A stretch of 64,000 nt of DNA, taken from the NCBI GenBank assembly GCA_004555155.1, contig SFJH01000002.1, positions 69,621-133,620 of the forward strand. Direction: 5' to 3'. Both the position numbers and the translations under genes were made by a program. Source of the DNA: Clostridiales bacterium. GTDB lineage: Bacteria; Bacillota; Clostridia; Christensenellales; Aristaeellaceae. The notes under the pieces were generated by a model that saw only the letters and a program-made list of their open reading frames with translations, ran no database searches and was not told where the DNA came from. This document shows positions 32,734-40,825 of this stretch, piece after piece (the stretch's first letter is position 1; each line of letters opens with the position of its first letter).

Positions 32734-32776
32734 AAAAACGCAGATGCAGCCGGCTTTCGCTTTGAAAGCCGGCTGC
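32734..32776. terminator. Shared stem-loop between manA and the opposing RNA gene
   Basis: A perfect 13-bp stem (32746-32758 with 32764-32776) has a five-base loop. On the minus strand a TTTTT run (32734-32738) follows seven bases after the stem, so it can end the opposing non-coding RNA. On the plus strand it lies 38 bp after the manA stop and can protect or end that message. Confidence 0.75.
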
Positions 32777-32820
32777 ACGCCTTGCACCCTGCAGCGCATA
32801 TGCAATTCATTAAATCCAAG

Positions 32821-33038
32821 GAATCTGCGCGCCTGACCTGGTCTTTGACCCCACACTCGCCTGCTGGGGCGTTCGCTCCTAAGGACTCTGCCTCCCCACT
32901 ACTGGCCCTCTCGGTGAAATTTTGTTCCGGCAGGACTTACTTCTAAGGCGCGCCATGCTCACCGGACTTTTGCCGGCTTACGTGGATCGCTTCGCCCGCG
33001 CCTGGCATCGACTTTCAACCACAGACGCGCGCAGATTC
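32821..33038 (-). ncRNA. Structured non-coding RNA, 6S-like in size, not identified
   Basis: The minus strand here has a near-perfect promoter whose predicted start falls at about 33038. From there an RNA of 218 bases is closed by a perfect 12-bp helix joining its two ends (33027-33038 with 32821-32832). Further pairings are possible inside, such as 32982-32988 with 32847-32854 and 32959-32964 with 32912-32917, giving an elongated rod with internal loops. Transcription could run on to the stem-loop at 32734-32776. No open frame fits. Size and rod shape resemble 6S RNA; I found none of the conserved cores of RNase P, SRP or tmRNA. The family is unconfirmed. Confidence 0.6.
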
Positions 33039-33044
33039 GATTTC

Positions 33045-33072
33045 ATTATAGCGGATTTTCACGCGATGTCAA
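33045..33072 (-). promoter_or_regulatory. Consensus SigA promoter of the structured RNA
   Basis: Exact TTGACA (33067-33072) and exact TATAAT (33045-33050) on the minus strand are separated by 16 bp. The start is expected six or seven bases downstream, exactly at the first base of the 12-bp closing helix. It is the strongest-looking promoter in the window. Confidence 0.85.
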
Positions 33073-33172
33073 GAGCCGGACGGCCGATCCAGCCACGGCG
33101 CAGCTCCCTCCGCCGCCTTCATTTTTCCGGAGCCGCCGCTCCATCCCGCCAGGGGAATCATCCATGGCGCGC

Positions 33173-33210
33173 AAAAGCGCTCCGCCCCCGGCTTTCGGGG
33201 GGCGGAGCGC
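33173..33210 (-). terminator. Intrinsic terminator of the HTH regulator gene
   Basis: A GC-rich 13-bp stem (33177-33189 with 33197-33210) is followed on the minus strand by TTTT (33173-33176). It lies 15 bp after the regulator stop and insulates the RNA promoter about 100 bp further on. Confidence 0.88.
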
Positions 33211-33224
33211 CGTCAATCCGGCGT

Positions 33225-34652
33225 TCAGCTGTCGCCGCTCGCGATTTTGATCAATTCGTTCAGAAAGGCAATCGTTTCGCTGTAAGGAACAACCTGACTG
33301 ACCAGCAGCGATCGTTCGAAGTACTCCTTGAACAGCCGCGAAAACTCCTTGTGCTCGATCATGATTTCGGAATGACCGTCTTCCAGCGCATAGCTGGTAT
33401 TGGAATCCAGGATCAGCATGCCGATGTTCTCGTAATAGGCGATCTCCCCATCCCGAAGGAGGTCGTTGTCCTTCAGAAAATAGACGTCAAAATACGGATT
33501 GCTCTCCACCTGCTTGAGCAGCGTCTTGAGAATGCGCACCCGTTCCTCCTGGGTAAACGGCCGCATGCCCCAGAAGTGATCCGACTTCCGGCCCGTGCGC
33601 GCAAAGCGCAGCATGGCGCTCCGCTTCATGATCGTGCGGGCGACGCGCCGCTTTTCAAAGGTATTGTGCACGCGGCCATGATAGACCTGACGCAGCTCGT
33701 TCAGCAGCTCTTCGTTTTCGGCAATGCCGGGAATGCCGCCCTCCAGCAGCGCGGCCTCCAGGATGTCCTCGGGGATCCAGTCGATGCTGACGTCCGGTTT
33801 GATCTTGTAGATCGACCGGTTGTATTCCAGCTGCGCGAAGCCCCGGCTGTATTCGACATAGTTACCGAGGTTCGGCTCCAGAAAGAACGTGCGCTTGATG
33901 GGCGAAAAATCCGACTGCTGAATGGCCAGCAGGCGCAGAAAACCGCCGTCCCGCGGCCCGGTGAGCACATATCCGTGATCCTTCCGGTCGAACGTGATGA
34001 GATCCTCCAGCGCCGCGCCGTCCTCCGTGCGATACTGGATCACCATGACGTCCGCGTTCAATACGCCGCGGACGCTCGAAACATCCCCGTCGCCGCCGTG
34101 CCAGGAATAGCACATATATTCTTTTTCGTGAAACAGAGGGACAACGACACTGCTCGCATGAATCACATGAAGGGGGTTCCTGGTCATTCGCAGATAATGA
34201 TCGATCCGGGCGCCGCGCTCGCGCATGAATCGCCGCAGGCATTGAAAGACGGGCACGTTATAGCAGTTCAGAATCTTTATGAAAATCTCAGTGGCCTTCC
34301 AATAGCGATCGCGGAAGAGCTCCTGCCGCGGGGCGCCGACCTCCTCGAGCCAGACGTCCGCATCTTCCATCACCTCGCCACGCAGGAACCTGAACATCTC
34401 CCGGGACGAATCGTAGTCCTCCTGCCATCGCATGTAGTCCAGCACTTCGTTCAGGTGCTCCTGCTCCAGCTCGGAAAGGGACAGACGCTCATTGACCTTC
34501 CGTGCAAACGTATCCAGCGCGCGCTGACTGGCCTGATTCTTCATAATCCTGACCAGCGACGTTTTGCTCTGATAACCCAGCTGCGCGGTCAGCTCGGTCA
34601 AGGTCATTCCTCTTGCTTCTATCAGTTCATTGATCAGCTTTTCTATATCCAC
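33225..34652 (-). CDS. Large HTH (XRE-like) protein with uncharacterised C-terminal region
   Basis: A 475-residue protein. Residues 1-60 (LINELIEARGMTLTELTAQLGYQSKTS, key parts GMTLTELTAQLGY and SKTSLVRIM) form an XRE-like helix-turn-helix. The remaining 400 residues match no domain I can name; they are mixed alpha/beta, with no membrane segment. The start is GTG 34652 with GAGGG ten bases upstream. It is monocistronic, with its own promoter and terminator. A regulator with a large ligand- or protein-binding region is the best guess. Its target may be itself, the adjacent RNA gene or the nearby operon. Confidence 0.7.
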   Translation of the reverse strand: MDIEKLINELIEARGMTLTELTAQLGYQSKTSLVRIMKNQASQRALDTFARKVNERLSLSELEQEHLNEVLDYMRWQEDYDSSREMFRFLRGEVMEDADVWLEEVGAPRQELFRDRYWKATEIFIKILNCYNVPVFQCLRRFMRERGARIDHYLRMTRNPLHVIHASSVVVPLFHEKEYMCYSWHGGDGDVSSVRGVLNADVMVIQYRTEDGAALEDLITFDRKDHGYVLTGPRDGGFLRLLAIQQSDFSPIKRTFFLEPNLGNYVEYSRGFAQLEYNRSIYKIKPDVSIDWIPEDILEAALLEGGIPGIAENEELLNELRQVYHGRVHNTFEKRRVARTIMKRSAMLRFARTGRKSDHFWGMRPFTQEERVRILKTLLKQVESNPYFDVYFLKDNDLLRDGEIAYYENIGMLILDSNTSYALEDGHSEIMIEHKEFSRLFKEYFERSLLVSQVVPYSETIAFLNELIKIASGDS

Positions 34653-34692
34653 GTAAAATTACCCTCATACTTCTATACGCGTCTAATTCTAT

Positions 34693-34721
34693 ATTTTAAC
34701 GCCCTTACCCCCTCAGATCAA
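34693..34721 (-). promoter_or_regulatory. SigA-type promoter of the HTH regulator gene
   Basis: TTGATC (34716-34721) and TAAAAT (34693-34698) on the minus strand are 17 bp apart, about 40 bp before the GTG start. Confidence 0.65.
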
Positions 34722-34792
34722 CAGAATAAGTACACAACGTTTTGTGTATTTATCATTTTTTTACAATTACTTTATGCATTTATGCATTCACT

Positions 34793-36088
34793 TTACAATT
34801 TCGACGCATTTAACATTTTTTCGCCCTCCGGCGCATTCCAGTTCCGGTATTTTCCGGGCGTCAGGCCCACAATTCGCTTGAAGACCTTGCAGAAATAGCT
34901 CTGATCGGCGAAGCCGACGGCGATGGCAATATCCGTCAGCGAATCCTCTGTTGAAGCCAGCAGCTTCTTGCTCTCCTCGATGCGGACGCAGCACAGGTGC
35001 TCGCGAAAGCTGACGCCCGTCACCTGGCGGAATAATCCGGAAAAATAGCTGGCGCTCAAGCCCGCTTCCCGCGCCGCAGTCTCCAGGGTGATCGGCTCGG
35101 AATAGTGCTCCGCCATATAGCCGAGCGCCCGCCGGATGTAGACATTGCCCTTGTCCAGCCGGTTGAACATCGCGTCCATGAAGCTCTCCACAACGTCCTG
35201 CAGCAGATAGCAAAGGTCGTCAATACTCTCGCCCCGACTCATCAAGGCAAGGAAGCGTCCATTCAGCCCGTAGATGCTGTCCGGCCGCGCGCCGCCGTCG
35301 ATGGCCACGCGGGACAGCAGCGTCGTCAATTCGATGGCGCGCGTGCGCACCGCGTCCAGCCTGCCGCCCTCGCTGAACAGCACGTAGCCCAGCAGATCGT
35401 TCAGCAGCGACTTTGCATCCTGAACGCTGCCGGTGCGCACCTTCGTCAGCAGCACGGTTTCCTTTTCATAGAGGTATTTTTGGGTTGGAGAAATTTCCTG
35501 TTCTTTGTACATTTGAATGGTTTCGTTGATGCGCGACTGCTGATAGAGCTTGTCCTGACTCTGCCGCAGCGCGGCGCGCTCGGAGGGCAGCAGCGGCAGA
35601 AGCAGATGGTCGATCAATCGGCTGAGACAGTTCACCCTTGCGGGCGGAATGACCTGCAGCCCGGACAGCTCGTCGTACAGCTCCAGGCACAGCGCCGGCT
35701 GCAGCGCGCGATCCTCCACCACACCGGCAACCAGCGTGCTGTCCGGCGCGTCCATCAGGAACGGGCCGACGATCACGCTGCCCAGCAGCTCGCGCTGGTA
35801 CAGCAGCGGAAAGGCGATGTGGTTCAGATTGGCGTGGCAGGTGAATACATAGGCCTCGCCCAGTCGCATCGCATGCTCTCCCGCGCGGCGGTACAGCTCG
35901 AGACACTCGCCGTTTCGGAAGATGTGCTTCTTCAGCAGCGCGCAGTAACCCGTGGATTCTCCGAATTTCATCAGCACGCTGCCGTCCGCATCGATGAGCT
36001 GTATCGGCAACCCGACAAACTCGTGCAGCGTGTCCAGTACATCCCGCAGCCGTTCTTCCGGAATCAACGCAAATACGCCCTTCGCCAT
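34793..36088 (-). CDS. PocR-domain AraC-family transcriptional regulator
   Basis: A 431-residue regulator. The N-terminal 175 residues resemble the PocR sensory domain (LHEFVGLPIQLIDADGSVLM near 20, then conserved Cys/His positions through FTCHANLNHIAFPLLYQ and LLGSVIVGPF). A helical linker follows. The C-terminal 100 residues are two AraC helix-turn-helix motifs, with ITLETAAREAGLSASYFSGLF and IAVGFADQSYFCKVFKR. PocR domains are linked to propanediol/cobalamin and C1 regulators. It is divergent from the corrinoid operon, 109 bp away, which makes it the likely activator of that operon. Confidence 0.88.
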   Translation of the reverse strand: MAKGVFALIPEERLRDVLDTLHEFVGLPIQLIDADGSVLMKFGESTGYCALLKKHIFRNGECLELYRRAGEHAMRLGEAYVFTCHANLNHIAFPLLYQRELLGSVIVGPFLMDAPDSTLVAGVVEDRALQPALCLELYDELSGLQVIPPARVNCLSRLIDHLLLPLLPSERAALRQSQDKLYQQSRINETIQMYKEQEISPTQKYLYEKETVLLTKVRTGSVQDAKSLLNDLLGYVLFSEGGRLDAVRTRAIELTTLLSRVAIDGGARPDSIYGLNGRFLALMSRGESIDDLCYLLQDVVESFMDAMFNRLDKGNVYIRRALGYMAEHYSEPITLETAAREAGLSASYFSGLFRQVTGVSFREHLCCVRIEESKKLLASTEDSLTDIAIAVGFADQSYFCKVFKRIVGLTPGKYRNWNAPEGEKMLNASKL

Positions 36089-36197
36089 TTTGATCCCCCA
36101 GTCGATATTTTCAACAAATCATAAGAAACTACAATCTTTTCCATCCCGCCTATATTATACTAAAGACAAACAAAGAACGCAACAGGAGGAAATGACA
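36089..36197 (+). promoter_or_regulatory. Divergent control region of the corrinoid operon
   Basis: The 109-bp gap between the AraC regulator and the corrinoid protein gene has -10-like boxes (TATATT at 36151, TATACT at 36156) but no good -35 at the right spacing. This is what an activator-dependent promoter looks like. No obvious inverted repeat operator was found by eye. Confidence 0.45.
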
Positions 36198-36827
36198 ATG
36201 GATCTTCAGGAAATCTCTCTCAAGCTTCAGGCCGGCAAGGCCAAGGACGTCAAGCAGCTGGTGCAGCAGGCGATCGACGAAGGCATTCCCGCCCAGGAAA
36301 TTCTGGAGCAGGGTCTGATCAGCGGCATGAACGTCGTCGGCGAAAAGTTCAAGAACAACGAGGTGTTCGTGCCCGAGGTGCTCGTCGCCGCGCGCGCCAT
36401 GAACATGGGCGCGAAGCTGCTCAAACCCCTGCTGACCGCCGAGGGCGTAAAGGCCAACGGCAAGGTCTGCATCGGCACCGTGAAGGGCGACCTGCACGAC
36501 ATCGGCAAGAATCTGGTGAAGATGATGCTGGAGGGCAAGGGCATCGAGGTCGTCGATCTCGGCACCGACGTCGCCCCCGAGACCTTCGTTCAGACCGCCA
36601 AGGATCAGAATTGCCAGATCATCTGCTGTTCCGCGCTGCTCACCACCACCATGGGCGTGATGGAAGACGTGGTCAAGGCCGCCGAGAACGCGGGCATCCG
36701 CGATCAGGTGAAGATCATGATCGGCGGCGCGCCCATCACCGACGCCTTCTGCAAGCAGATCGGTGCGGACGCCTACACGCCCGACGCCGCCAGCGCCGCG
36801 GATGTGGCCGTCGACTTCTGCTCCTGA
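36198..36827 (+). CDS. Corrinoid (cobalamin-binding) methyl-carrier protein, MtbC/MtaC-like
   Basis: A 209-residue carrier whose cobalt atom accepts and donates a methyl group. The N-terminal four-helix cap (1-85, VPEVLVAARAMNMGAKLLKP) is followed by the Rossmann-like B12 domain with the base-off motif GDLHDIGKNLV (D-x-H-x-x-G, His ligating cobalt) near residue 102 and the GGAPIT loop near 182. AGGAGG lies seven bases before ATG 36198. It is the first gene of the operon, 19 bp before the methyltransferase. Confidence 0.93.
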   Translation: MDLQEISLKLQAGKAKDVKQLVQQAIDEGIPAQEILEQGLISGMNVVGEKFKNNEVFVPEVLVAARAMNMGAKLLKPLLTAEGVKANGKVCIGTVKGDLHDIGKNLVKMMLEGKGIEVVDLGTDVAPETFVQTAKDQNCQIICCSALLTTTMGVMEDVVKAAENAGIRDQVKIMIGGAPITDAFCKQIGADAYTPDAASAADVAVDFCS

Positions 36828-36846
36828 CCGCAGAAAGGAGAACCCC

Positions 36847-37890
36847 GTGAATTCCTTTGAACGCGTAACCACGGCGCTTCATCATCAGGTTCCCGATCGC
36901 GTGCCCGTCTACCCCATCCTCAGCGGCGTAAACCGCAGGCTGGTCGGCGCGGACTACCCCACCTGGTCCACCAATGCGGAGGTCTGCGCGGCCGGCTTTC
37001 TGAAGACGGCGGAGCAGTTCGACATTGACTGTCTGGTTTCGCTGATCGACCTCTCCGTGGAGTGCGACGCCTGGGGACAGAAGATCGTCTATCCGGAAAA
37101 CGAAGCCGCGCATCCCGACTACGCGCATCCCGTGATCCAGGATATCGACGATTACGCAAAGATTCAGAAGGTCGACTACCGCCAGAGCAAGCGCATGATG
37201 ATGCACATCGACGTCGTCAAGCGCCTGGCGGCCGAGAAAAAAGGAAAGCTGCCGATCATCGCCTTTGTGTTCGGCCCGCTGGGCACGCTGTCCATGCTGC
37301 GCAACCAGCAGGAGCTGTACATGGATCTCTACGACGACCCCGACGCCGTCAGGGACGCCACCTGGCGCGTGGCCGAGACGCTGGCGGAGTATGCCGGCGC
37401 GCTGTGCGACGCAGGCGCGGACGCCATCATGTGGGATACGCTGATGGCCAGCGGCTCCATCATGAGCAAACAGATGTGGACGGACATGGAAGCCGGCCCC
37501 ATGCGCATGCTGGCGCAGACCGTGCGCGACCACGGCTGTCTGAACATGATCCACAACTGCGGCCAGAAGATCTACTTCGACGCTCAGATCGAAGCCGTTC
37601 AGCCTGCCGCCATCTCCTTCCTCTACCCGCCGGACGACTGCCGCGATTTCGCGGAGTGCAAGGAAAAATACGGCGACAAGGTCGCGCTCATCGGCTGCGT
37701 TACCCCCGCCAACGCCGTCGTCGGCACCGACGCGGAGTGGGATCAGCAGTGCACCGATCAGATCGACGCCATGGCGAAGGGCGGCGGCTTCATTCTGGCC
37801 ACCGGCTGCGAATACCCCGCCAACGCCTCCTTTGATCGCGCGGAGCGCATGATCCGCATCGCACAGACCTACGGCGCATACCATCCGTAA
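36847..37890 (+). CDS. UroD-fold corrinoid methyltransferase (MtaA/CmuA superfamily)
   Basis: A 347-residue protein of the uroporphyrinogen decarboxylase superfamily branch that moves methyl groups to or from corrinoid proteins. The zinc ligands are recognisable as H-x-C in MIHNCGQK near residue 239 and a C-terminal Cys in LATGCEYP near 321. The start is GTG 36847, eight bases after AAGGAG. In known systems this fold serves either as MT-II (methylcobamide to acceptor) or as substrate-side methyltransferase. No second methyltransferase is in the operon, so which step it does is open. Confidence 0.88.
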   Translation: MNSFERVTTALHHQVPDRVPVYPILSGVNRRLVGADYPTWSTNAEVCAAGFLKTAEQFDIDCLVSLIDLSVECDAWGQKIVYPENEAAHPDYAHPVIQDIDDYAKIQKVDYRQSKRMMMHIDVVKRLAAEKKGKLPIIAFVFGPLGTLSMLRNQQELYMDLYDDPDAVRDATWRVAETLAEYAGALCDAGADAIMWDTLMASGSIMSKQMWTDMEAGPMRMLAQTVRDHGCLNMIHNCGQKIYFDAQIEAVQPAAISFLYPPDDCRDFAECKEKYGDKVALIGCVTPANAVVGTDAEWDQQCTDQIDAMAKGGGFILATGCEYPANASFDRAERMIRIAQTYGAYHP

Positions 37891-37905
37891 ACGAGGAAAA
37901 TCAAT

Positions 37906-38463
37906 ATGAATCCCAATGAACTGCTGCAGCTGACCCTGGACTGCGGCGCAGCCAAGGCCGCAATCATCGAACAATCCCAGATCGTCCTTTCCGCCGAATT
38001 CCGTGCTGCGTGCGAACGCAATCAGTGCGGTCTCTACGGCCGCTGCTGGATGTGCCCGCCGGACGTCGGCGAGATCGAAGCGCTGATGGCCCGGATTCGG
38101 GCCTTCCCCGGCGGCGTACTCTATCAGACCATCGGCGAACTCGAGGACAGCTTTGATATTGAAGGCATGACCGAGGCCGGTCGTCGCCACGCCCAGGTCA
38201 GCCAGCGGATTCAGCGCGCGCTGCCGGAGGGACTGCGCACGCTGCACCTCACATGCGGCGGTTGCCGGATGTGCGAAACCTGTGCGAAGGCCTCCGGCGA
38301 ACCGTGCCGGTTCCCGGATCGCGCATTGCCCTCCGTGGAAAGCTACGGCGTAGACGTCTACAACACCACCCGCGCCACGGCGCTCAAGTACATCAACGGC
38401 CCGGACACCGTCACCTATTTTGGCCTGCTGCTGTTTGAGGAGGATCCCTCATGCCGACGCTGA
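37906..38463 (+). CDS. DUF2284 Cys-rich predicted metal-binding protein
   Basis: A 185-residue protein with two cysteine groups: CGLYGRCWMCPP near residue 41 and CGGCRMCETCAKASGEPCRFP near 117 (key CGGCRMC and CAKASGEPC). The pattern suits an iron-sulfur protein, possibly an electron carrier. Genes of this family are known to sit beside corrinoid methyltransferases. It starts 15 bp after the methyltransferase and overlaps the activator gene by 13 bp. A role in reducing cob(II)alamin or the activator is an inference. Confidence 0.82.
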   Translation: MNPNELLQLTLDCGAAKAAIIEQSQIVLSAEFRAACERNQCGLYGRCWMCPPDVGEIEALMARIRAFPGGVLYQTIGELEDSFDIEGMTEAGRRHAQVSQRIQRALPEGLRTLHLTCGGCRMCETCAKASGEPCRFPDRALPSVESYGVDVYNTTRATALKYINGPDTVTYFGLLLFEEDPSCRR

Positions 38464-39932
38464 CCATCCATCAGGGGGGCGTCCGGCGCACGCTGCGCTT
38501 TGAAGGCGCTCCCCTGCTCTCAGAGCTGCTGGGAACAGCGCTTCAGCGCCCCTGCGGCGGACGCGGCGTCTGCGGCAAGTGCGCTGTGGAGCTGCGCGGA
38601 GCCGTCTCCGAACCCAACGCCGCCGAGCAGCGCGCGGGCACACGCCTGGCCTGTCAGGCCCGGCTGCTGGGCGACGCGGAGGCGATCCTACCGGAGAAGG
38701 CCGATCTGGAGCAGATCGAAATCTCCGGCGGCGCGGCGCTGTCCGCCGTGGATCCCATGGAGGGTCGCCTCGGCGCGGCCGTCGACGTAGGCACCACGAC
38801 GCTGGCCCTGCGGCTGTATGAACTGCATACCGGCGCGCTTCTCAGCGAAGCGGCCATACTCAACCCCCAAACCTCCGTGGCTGCGGACGTGATGGGGCGC
38901 ATTGGCGCGGCGCTGAACGGCGCGCTTTTGGCGTTGCAAGCGCAGGTTCAGCAGGCCGTTCAGGCTCTGCTGGCGGACGCCTGTGCAAAGGCCGGAAGAC
39001 CGGTCGGGCAGGTCGACGCGCTGGTCGTCGCCGGCAACACCACCATGCTGTATCTGCTCGCGGGGCGCAATCCGGAATCCCTGTCCAGAGCGCCCTTCGC
39101 CGCGGACTGCCTGTTCGGCGAAACGGCGCGTCTGATGGAGTGCGACTGCTATCTCCCGCCGTGTATGAACGCCTTTGTCGGCGCGGACATCACCTGCGCC
39201 GTGCTGGAGAGCGGCATGTGCGATTCGGATCAGATCGCGCTGCTGTGCGACGTGGGCACCAACGGCGAGATCGCGCTGTGGAAGCGCGGCGAGCTGTTCG
39301 TTTCCTCCACCGCAGCGGGGCCCGCCTTTGAGGGCGCGGGCATCTCCTGCGGCTGCTCCAGCGTGCGCGGCGCCATCGACCGCGCATGGGCCATGGACGG
39401 CGCGCTTCACGTGCACACCATCGGCGAGACCGAAGCCGTGGGCATCTGCGGCTCCGGTCTGATCGACGTCATCGCCGCTGCGCTGCAGCTGGGCTGGATT
39501 GACGAGACCGGCGCGATGGACGATGACCGAATCGAGCTCTCCCCGGGTGTCGATCTGCTGCCGAAGGACGTGCGGGCCGTTCAGCTGGCCAAAGCCGCCA
39601 TCGCTGCAGGAATCGAAACCCTTCTGGAGGAGGCGAACGTTCGTCCCTCCGAAATCGAGACCTTCTACATCGCCGGAGGCTTCGGCAGCCATTTGAATGT
39701 GGAAAGCGCCGCCGCCATCGGACTGATTCCCTCCGAATTGAGCTCGCGCGTGCGCTGCATCGGCAATGCGTCGCTGGCAGGCGCTGCGCGGCTGCTCCTG
39801 AACCGCTCCGCTGTGCATGCCGCGGAGATCATCGCCGAACGGTCACGGCACGTTGCGCTTGGCGGAAACCCCCGGTTCAACAGCCATTACATCGATCAAA
39901 TGCTCTTTCCGGACGACTGTGAGGAGGATTGA
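38451..39932 (+). CDS. Reductive activator of corrinoid proteins (RamA/RACo-like, DUF4445)
   Basis: A 493-residue ATP-dependent activator that returns inactive Co(II) corrinoid to Co(I). Residues 1-80 are a plant-type [2Fe-2S] ferredoxin domain with CGGRGVCGKC and a fourth Cys in RLACQA. From about 105 on there is the ASKHA-like domain with AVDVGTTTLALRLY, VVAGNTTMLYLLAG, LLCDVGTNGEIALW and IAGGFGSHLN. It follows the DUF2284 gene with overlapping reading frames. Its presence shows that the corrinoid protein works through a Co(I)/methyl-Co(III) cycle. Confidence 0.93.
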   Translation: MPTLTIHQGGVRRTLRFEGAPLLSELLGTALQRPCGGRGVCGKCAVELRGAVSEPNAAEQRAGTRLACQARLLGDAEAILPEKADLEQIEISGGAALSAVDPMEGRLGAAVDVGTTTLALRLYELHTGALLSEAAILNPQTSVAADVMGRIGAALNGALLALQAQVQQAVQALLADACAKAGRPVGQVDALVVAGNTTMLYLLAGRNPESLSRAPFAADCLFGETARLMECDCYLPPCMNAFVGADITCAVLESGMCDSDQIALLCDVGTNGEIALWKRGELFVSSTAAGPAFEGAGISCGCSSVRGAIDRAWAMDGALHVHTIGETEAVGICGSGLIDVIAAALQLGWIDETGAMDDDRIELSPGVDLLPKDVRAVQLAKAAIAAGIETLLEEANVRPSEIETFYIAGGFGSHLNVESAAAIGLIPSELSSRVRCIGNASLAGAARLLLNRSAVHAAEIIAERSRHVALGGNPRFNSHYIDQMLFPDDCEED

Positions 39933-39937
39933 ATGCC

Positions 39938-40720
39938 ATGAATCGCCCCTATGTGCGCGTCCTCGGTTCCGCCGACTGGCACGTAACTGCCTTTAACGAC
40001 AATTCCTGCTACACCATTGATGACCGAGTCCTGATCGATGCCTGTCCCAGCGCGCTGATTTCGCTGCTGAACGCCGGCGTGGATCCCACCCAGGTTTCCA
40101 CGATCTGCTTTACGCACCTGCATGCGGATCACTGCATGGGGCTTCCCGCGCTGCTGCACTACTGGCGCGTTGTGAAAAGCTCCCTGGGCGGACTGACCAT
40201 CGTGGGGCCCAAGGCCACCGTCCGGGCCGCCGTCGACCGCGCGCTTCAGTACATCTTCCATGACTGCCGCGACGTGCGCGCGGAGATCGCCGAATTCCCC
40301 AACATCGTGGAGCTTGAGGGCGACTGCGTCCTCGATCTGCCGGACTATCGCATCGCCGTCATGAATTCCGACCACGCCGTGCCCGGCCTGTGCTACTGCA
40401 TCACCTGCCGCGAGAGCGGCCGGAAGGTCGGTCTCACCGGCGACACCCGCTATCAGCCCGCCTTCGCCGGGTTCTATCGCGATGCGGATCTGCTGCTGCA
40501 CGAGTGCTCCTTCGGCGGAGGGCCGCTTCCGGCGTTCAACGAGGTCTGCCGCCACTCCAGCGCCCGCGAGGCCGTCCGCGTCTGCGAGGAAGCCCGGGTG
40601 CGCCGTCTGCTTCTGACCCATACCTTCGAGCCCAACCGCAAGGCTGCACTGGAAGAAGCCCGCGCTCACCTGAGCATCCCGCTGGAATGGGCCGTGCCGG
40701 GCAGCGTGTTCGAGTTCTGA
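39938..40720 (+). CDS. Metallo-beta-lactamase fold hydrolase, RNase Z-like
   Basis: A 260-residue MBL-fold protein with THLHADHCMG (HxHxDH) near residue 67, SDHAVPG near 145, a metal-bridging Asp in LTGDTRY near 165 and a late His in LLTHTFEP near 229, as in the RNase Z/ElaC and phnP-like branch. ATG 39938 has GAGGAGG ten bases upstream; it follows the activator by five bases. Its membership in the operon suggests a role with the methyl substrate or product, but the reaction is unknown. Confidence 0.85.
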   Translation: MNRPYVRVLGSADWHVTAFNDNSCYTIDDRVLIDACPSALISLLNAGVDPTQVSTICFTHLHADHCMGLPALLHYWRVVKSSLGGLTIVGPKATVRAAVDRALQYIFHDCRDVRAEIAEFPNIVELEGDCVLDLPDYRIAVMNSDHAVPGLCYCITCRESGRKVGLTGDTRYQPAFAGFYRDADLLLHECSFGGGPLPAFNEVCRHSSAREAVRVCEEARVRRLLLTHTFEPNRKAALEEARAHLSIPLEWAVPGSVFEF

Positions 40721-40770
40721 GCGCCCGGTCGGCAAATTGACCGCGCACGGGATTCAATCTTCAGAAAATC

Positions 40771-40812
40771 AGCCCCCCCCTGACTTCAAGAATGACTTGA
40801 AGTCAGGGGGCT
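40771..40812. terminator. Bidirectional terminator between the MBL gene and the DUF4129 gene
   Basis: A long stem (about 17 bp, CCCCCTGACTTCAAG with its complement, loop of five) is followed on the minus strand by GATTTTC. It separates two convergent operons. Confidence 0.85.
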
Positions 40813-40825
40813 GCATTTCCGGATT

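Noticed and set aside
32821..33038. RNase P RNA, SRP RNA or tmRNA as identity of the structured RNA
   Set aside because: I found neither GAGGAAAGTCC nor ACAGAA...GGCTTA (RNase P), nor the GGTCCGGAAGGAAGCAGC core (SRP), nor a CCA-ended tRNA-like domain (tmRNA). 6S remains possible but unproven.
32922..33224. A plus-strand protein frame running from the RNA locus into the regulator gene
   Set aside because: It lacks a ribosome-binding site, runs antisense to the regulator and crosses two strong stem-loops.
36089..36197. A cobalamin riboswitch ahead of the corrinoid operon
   Set aside because: The leader is only about 35-45 bases and lacks the B12 box, so transcriptional control by the AraC protein is more likely.
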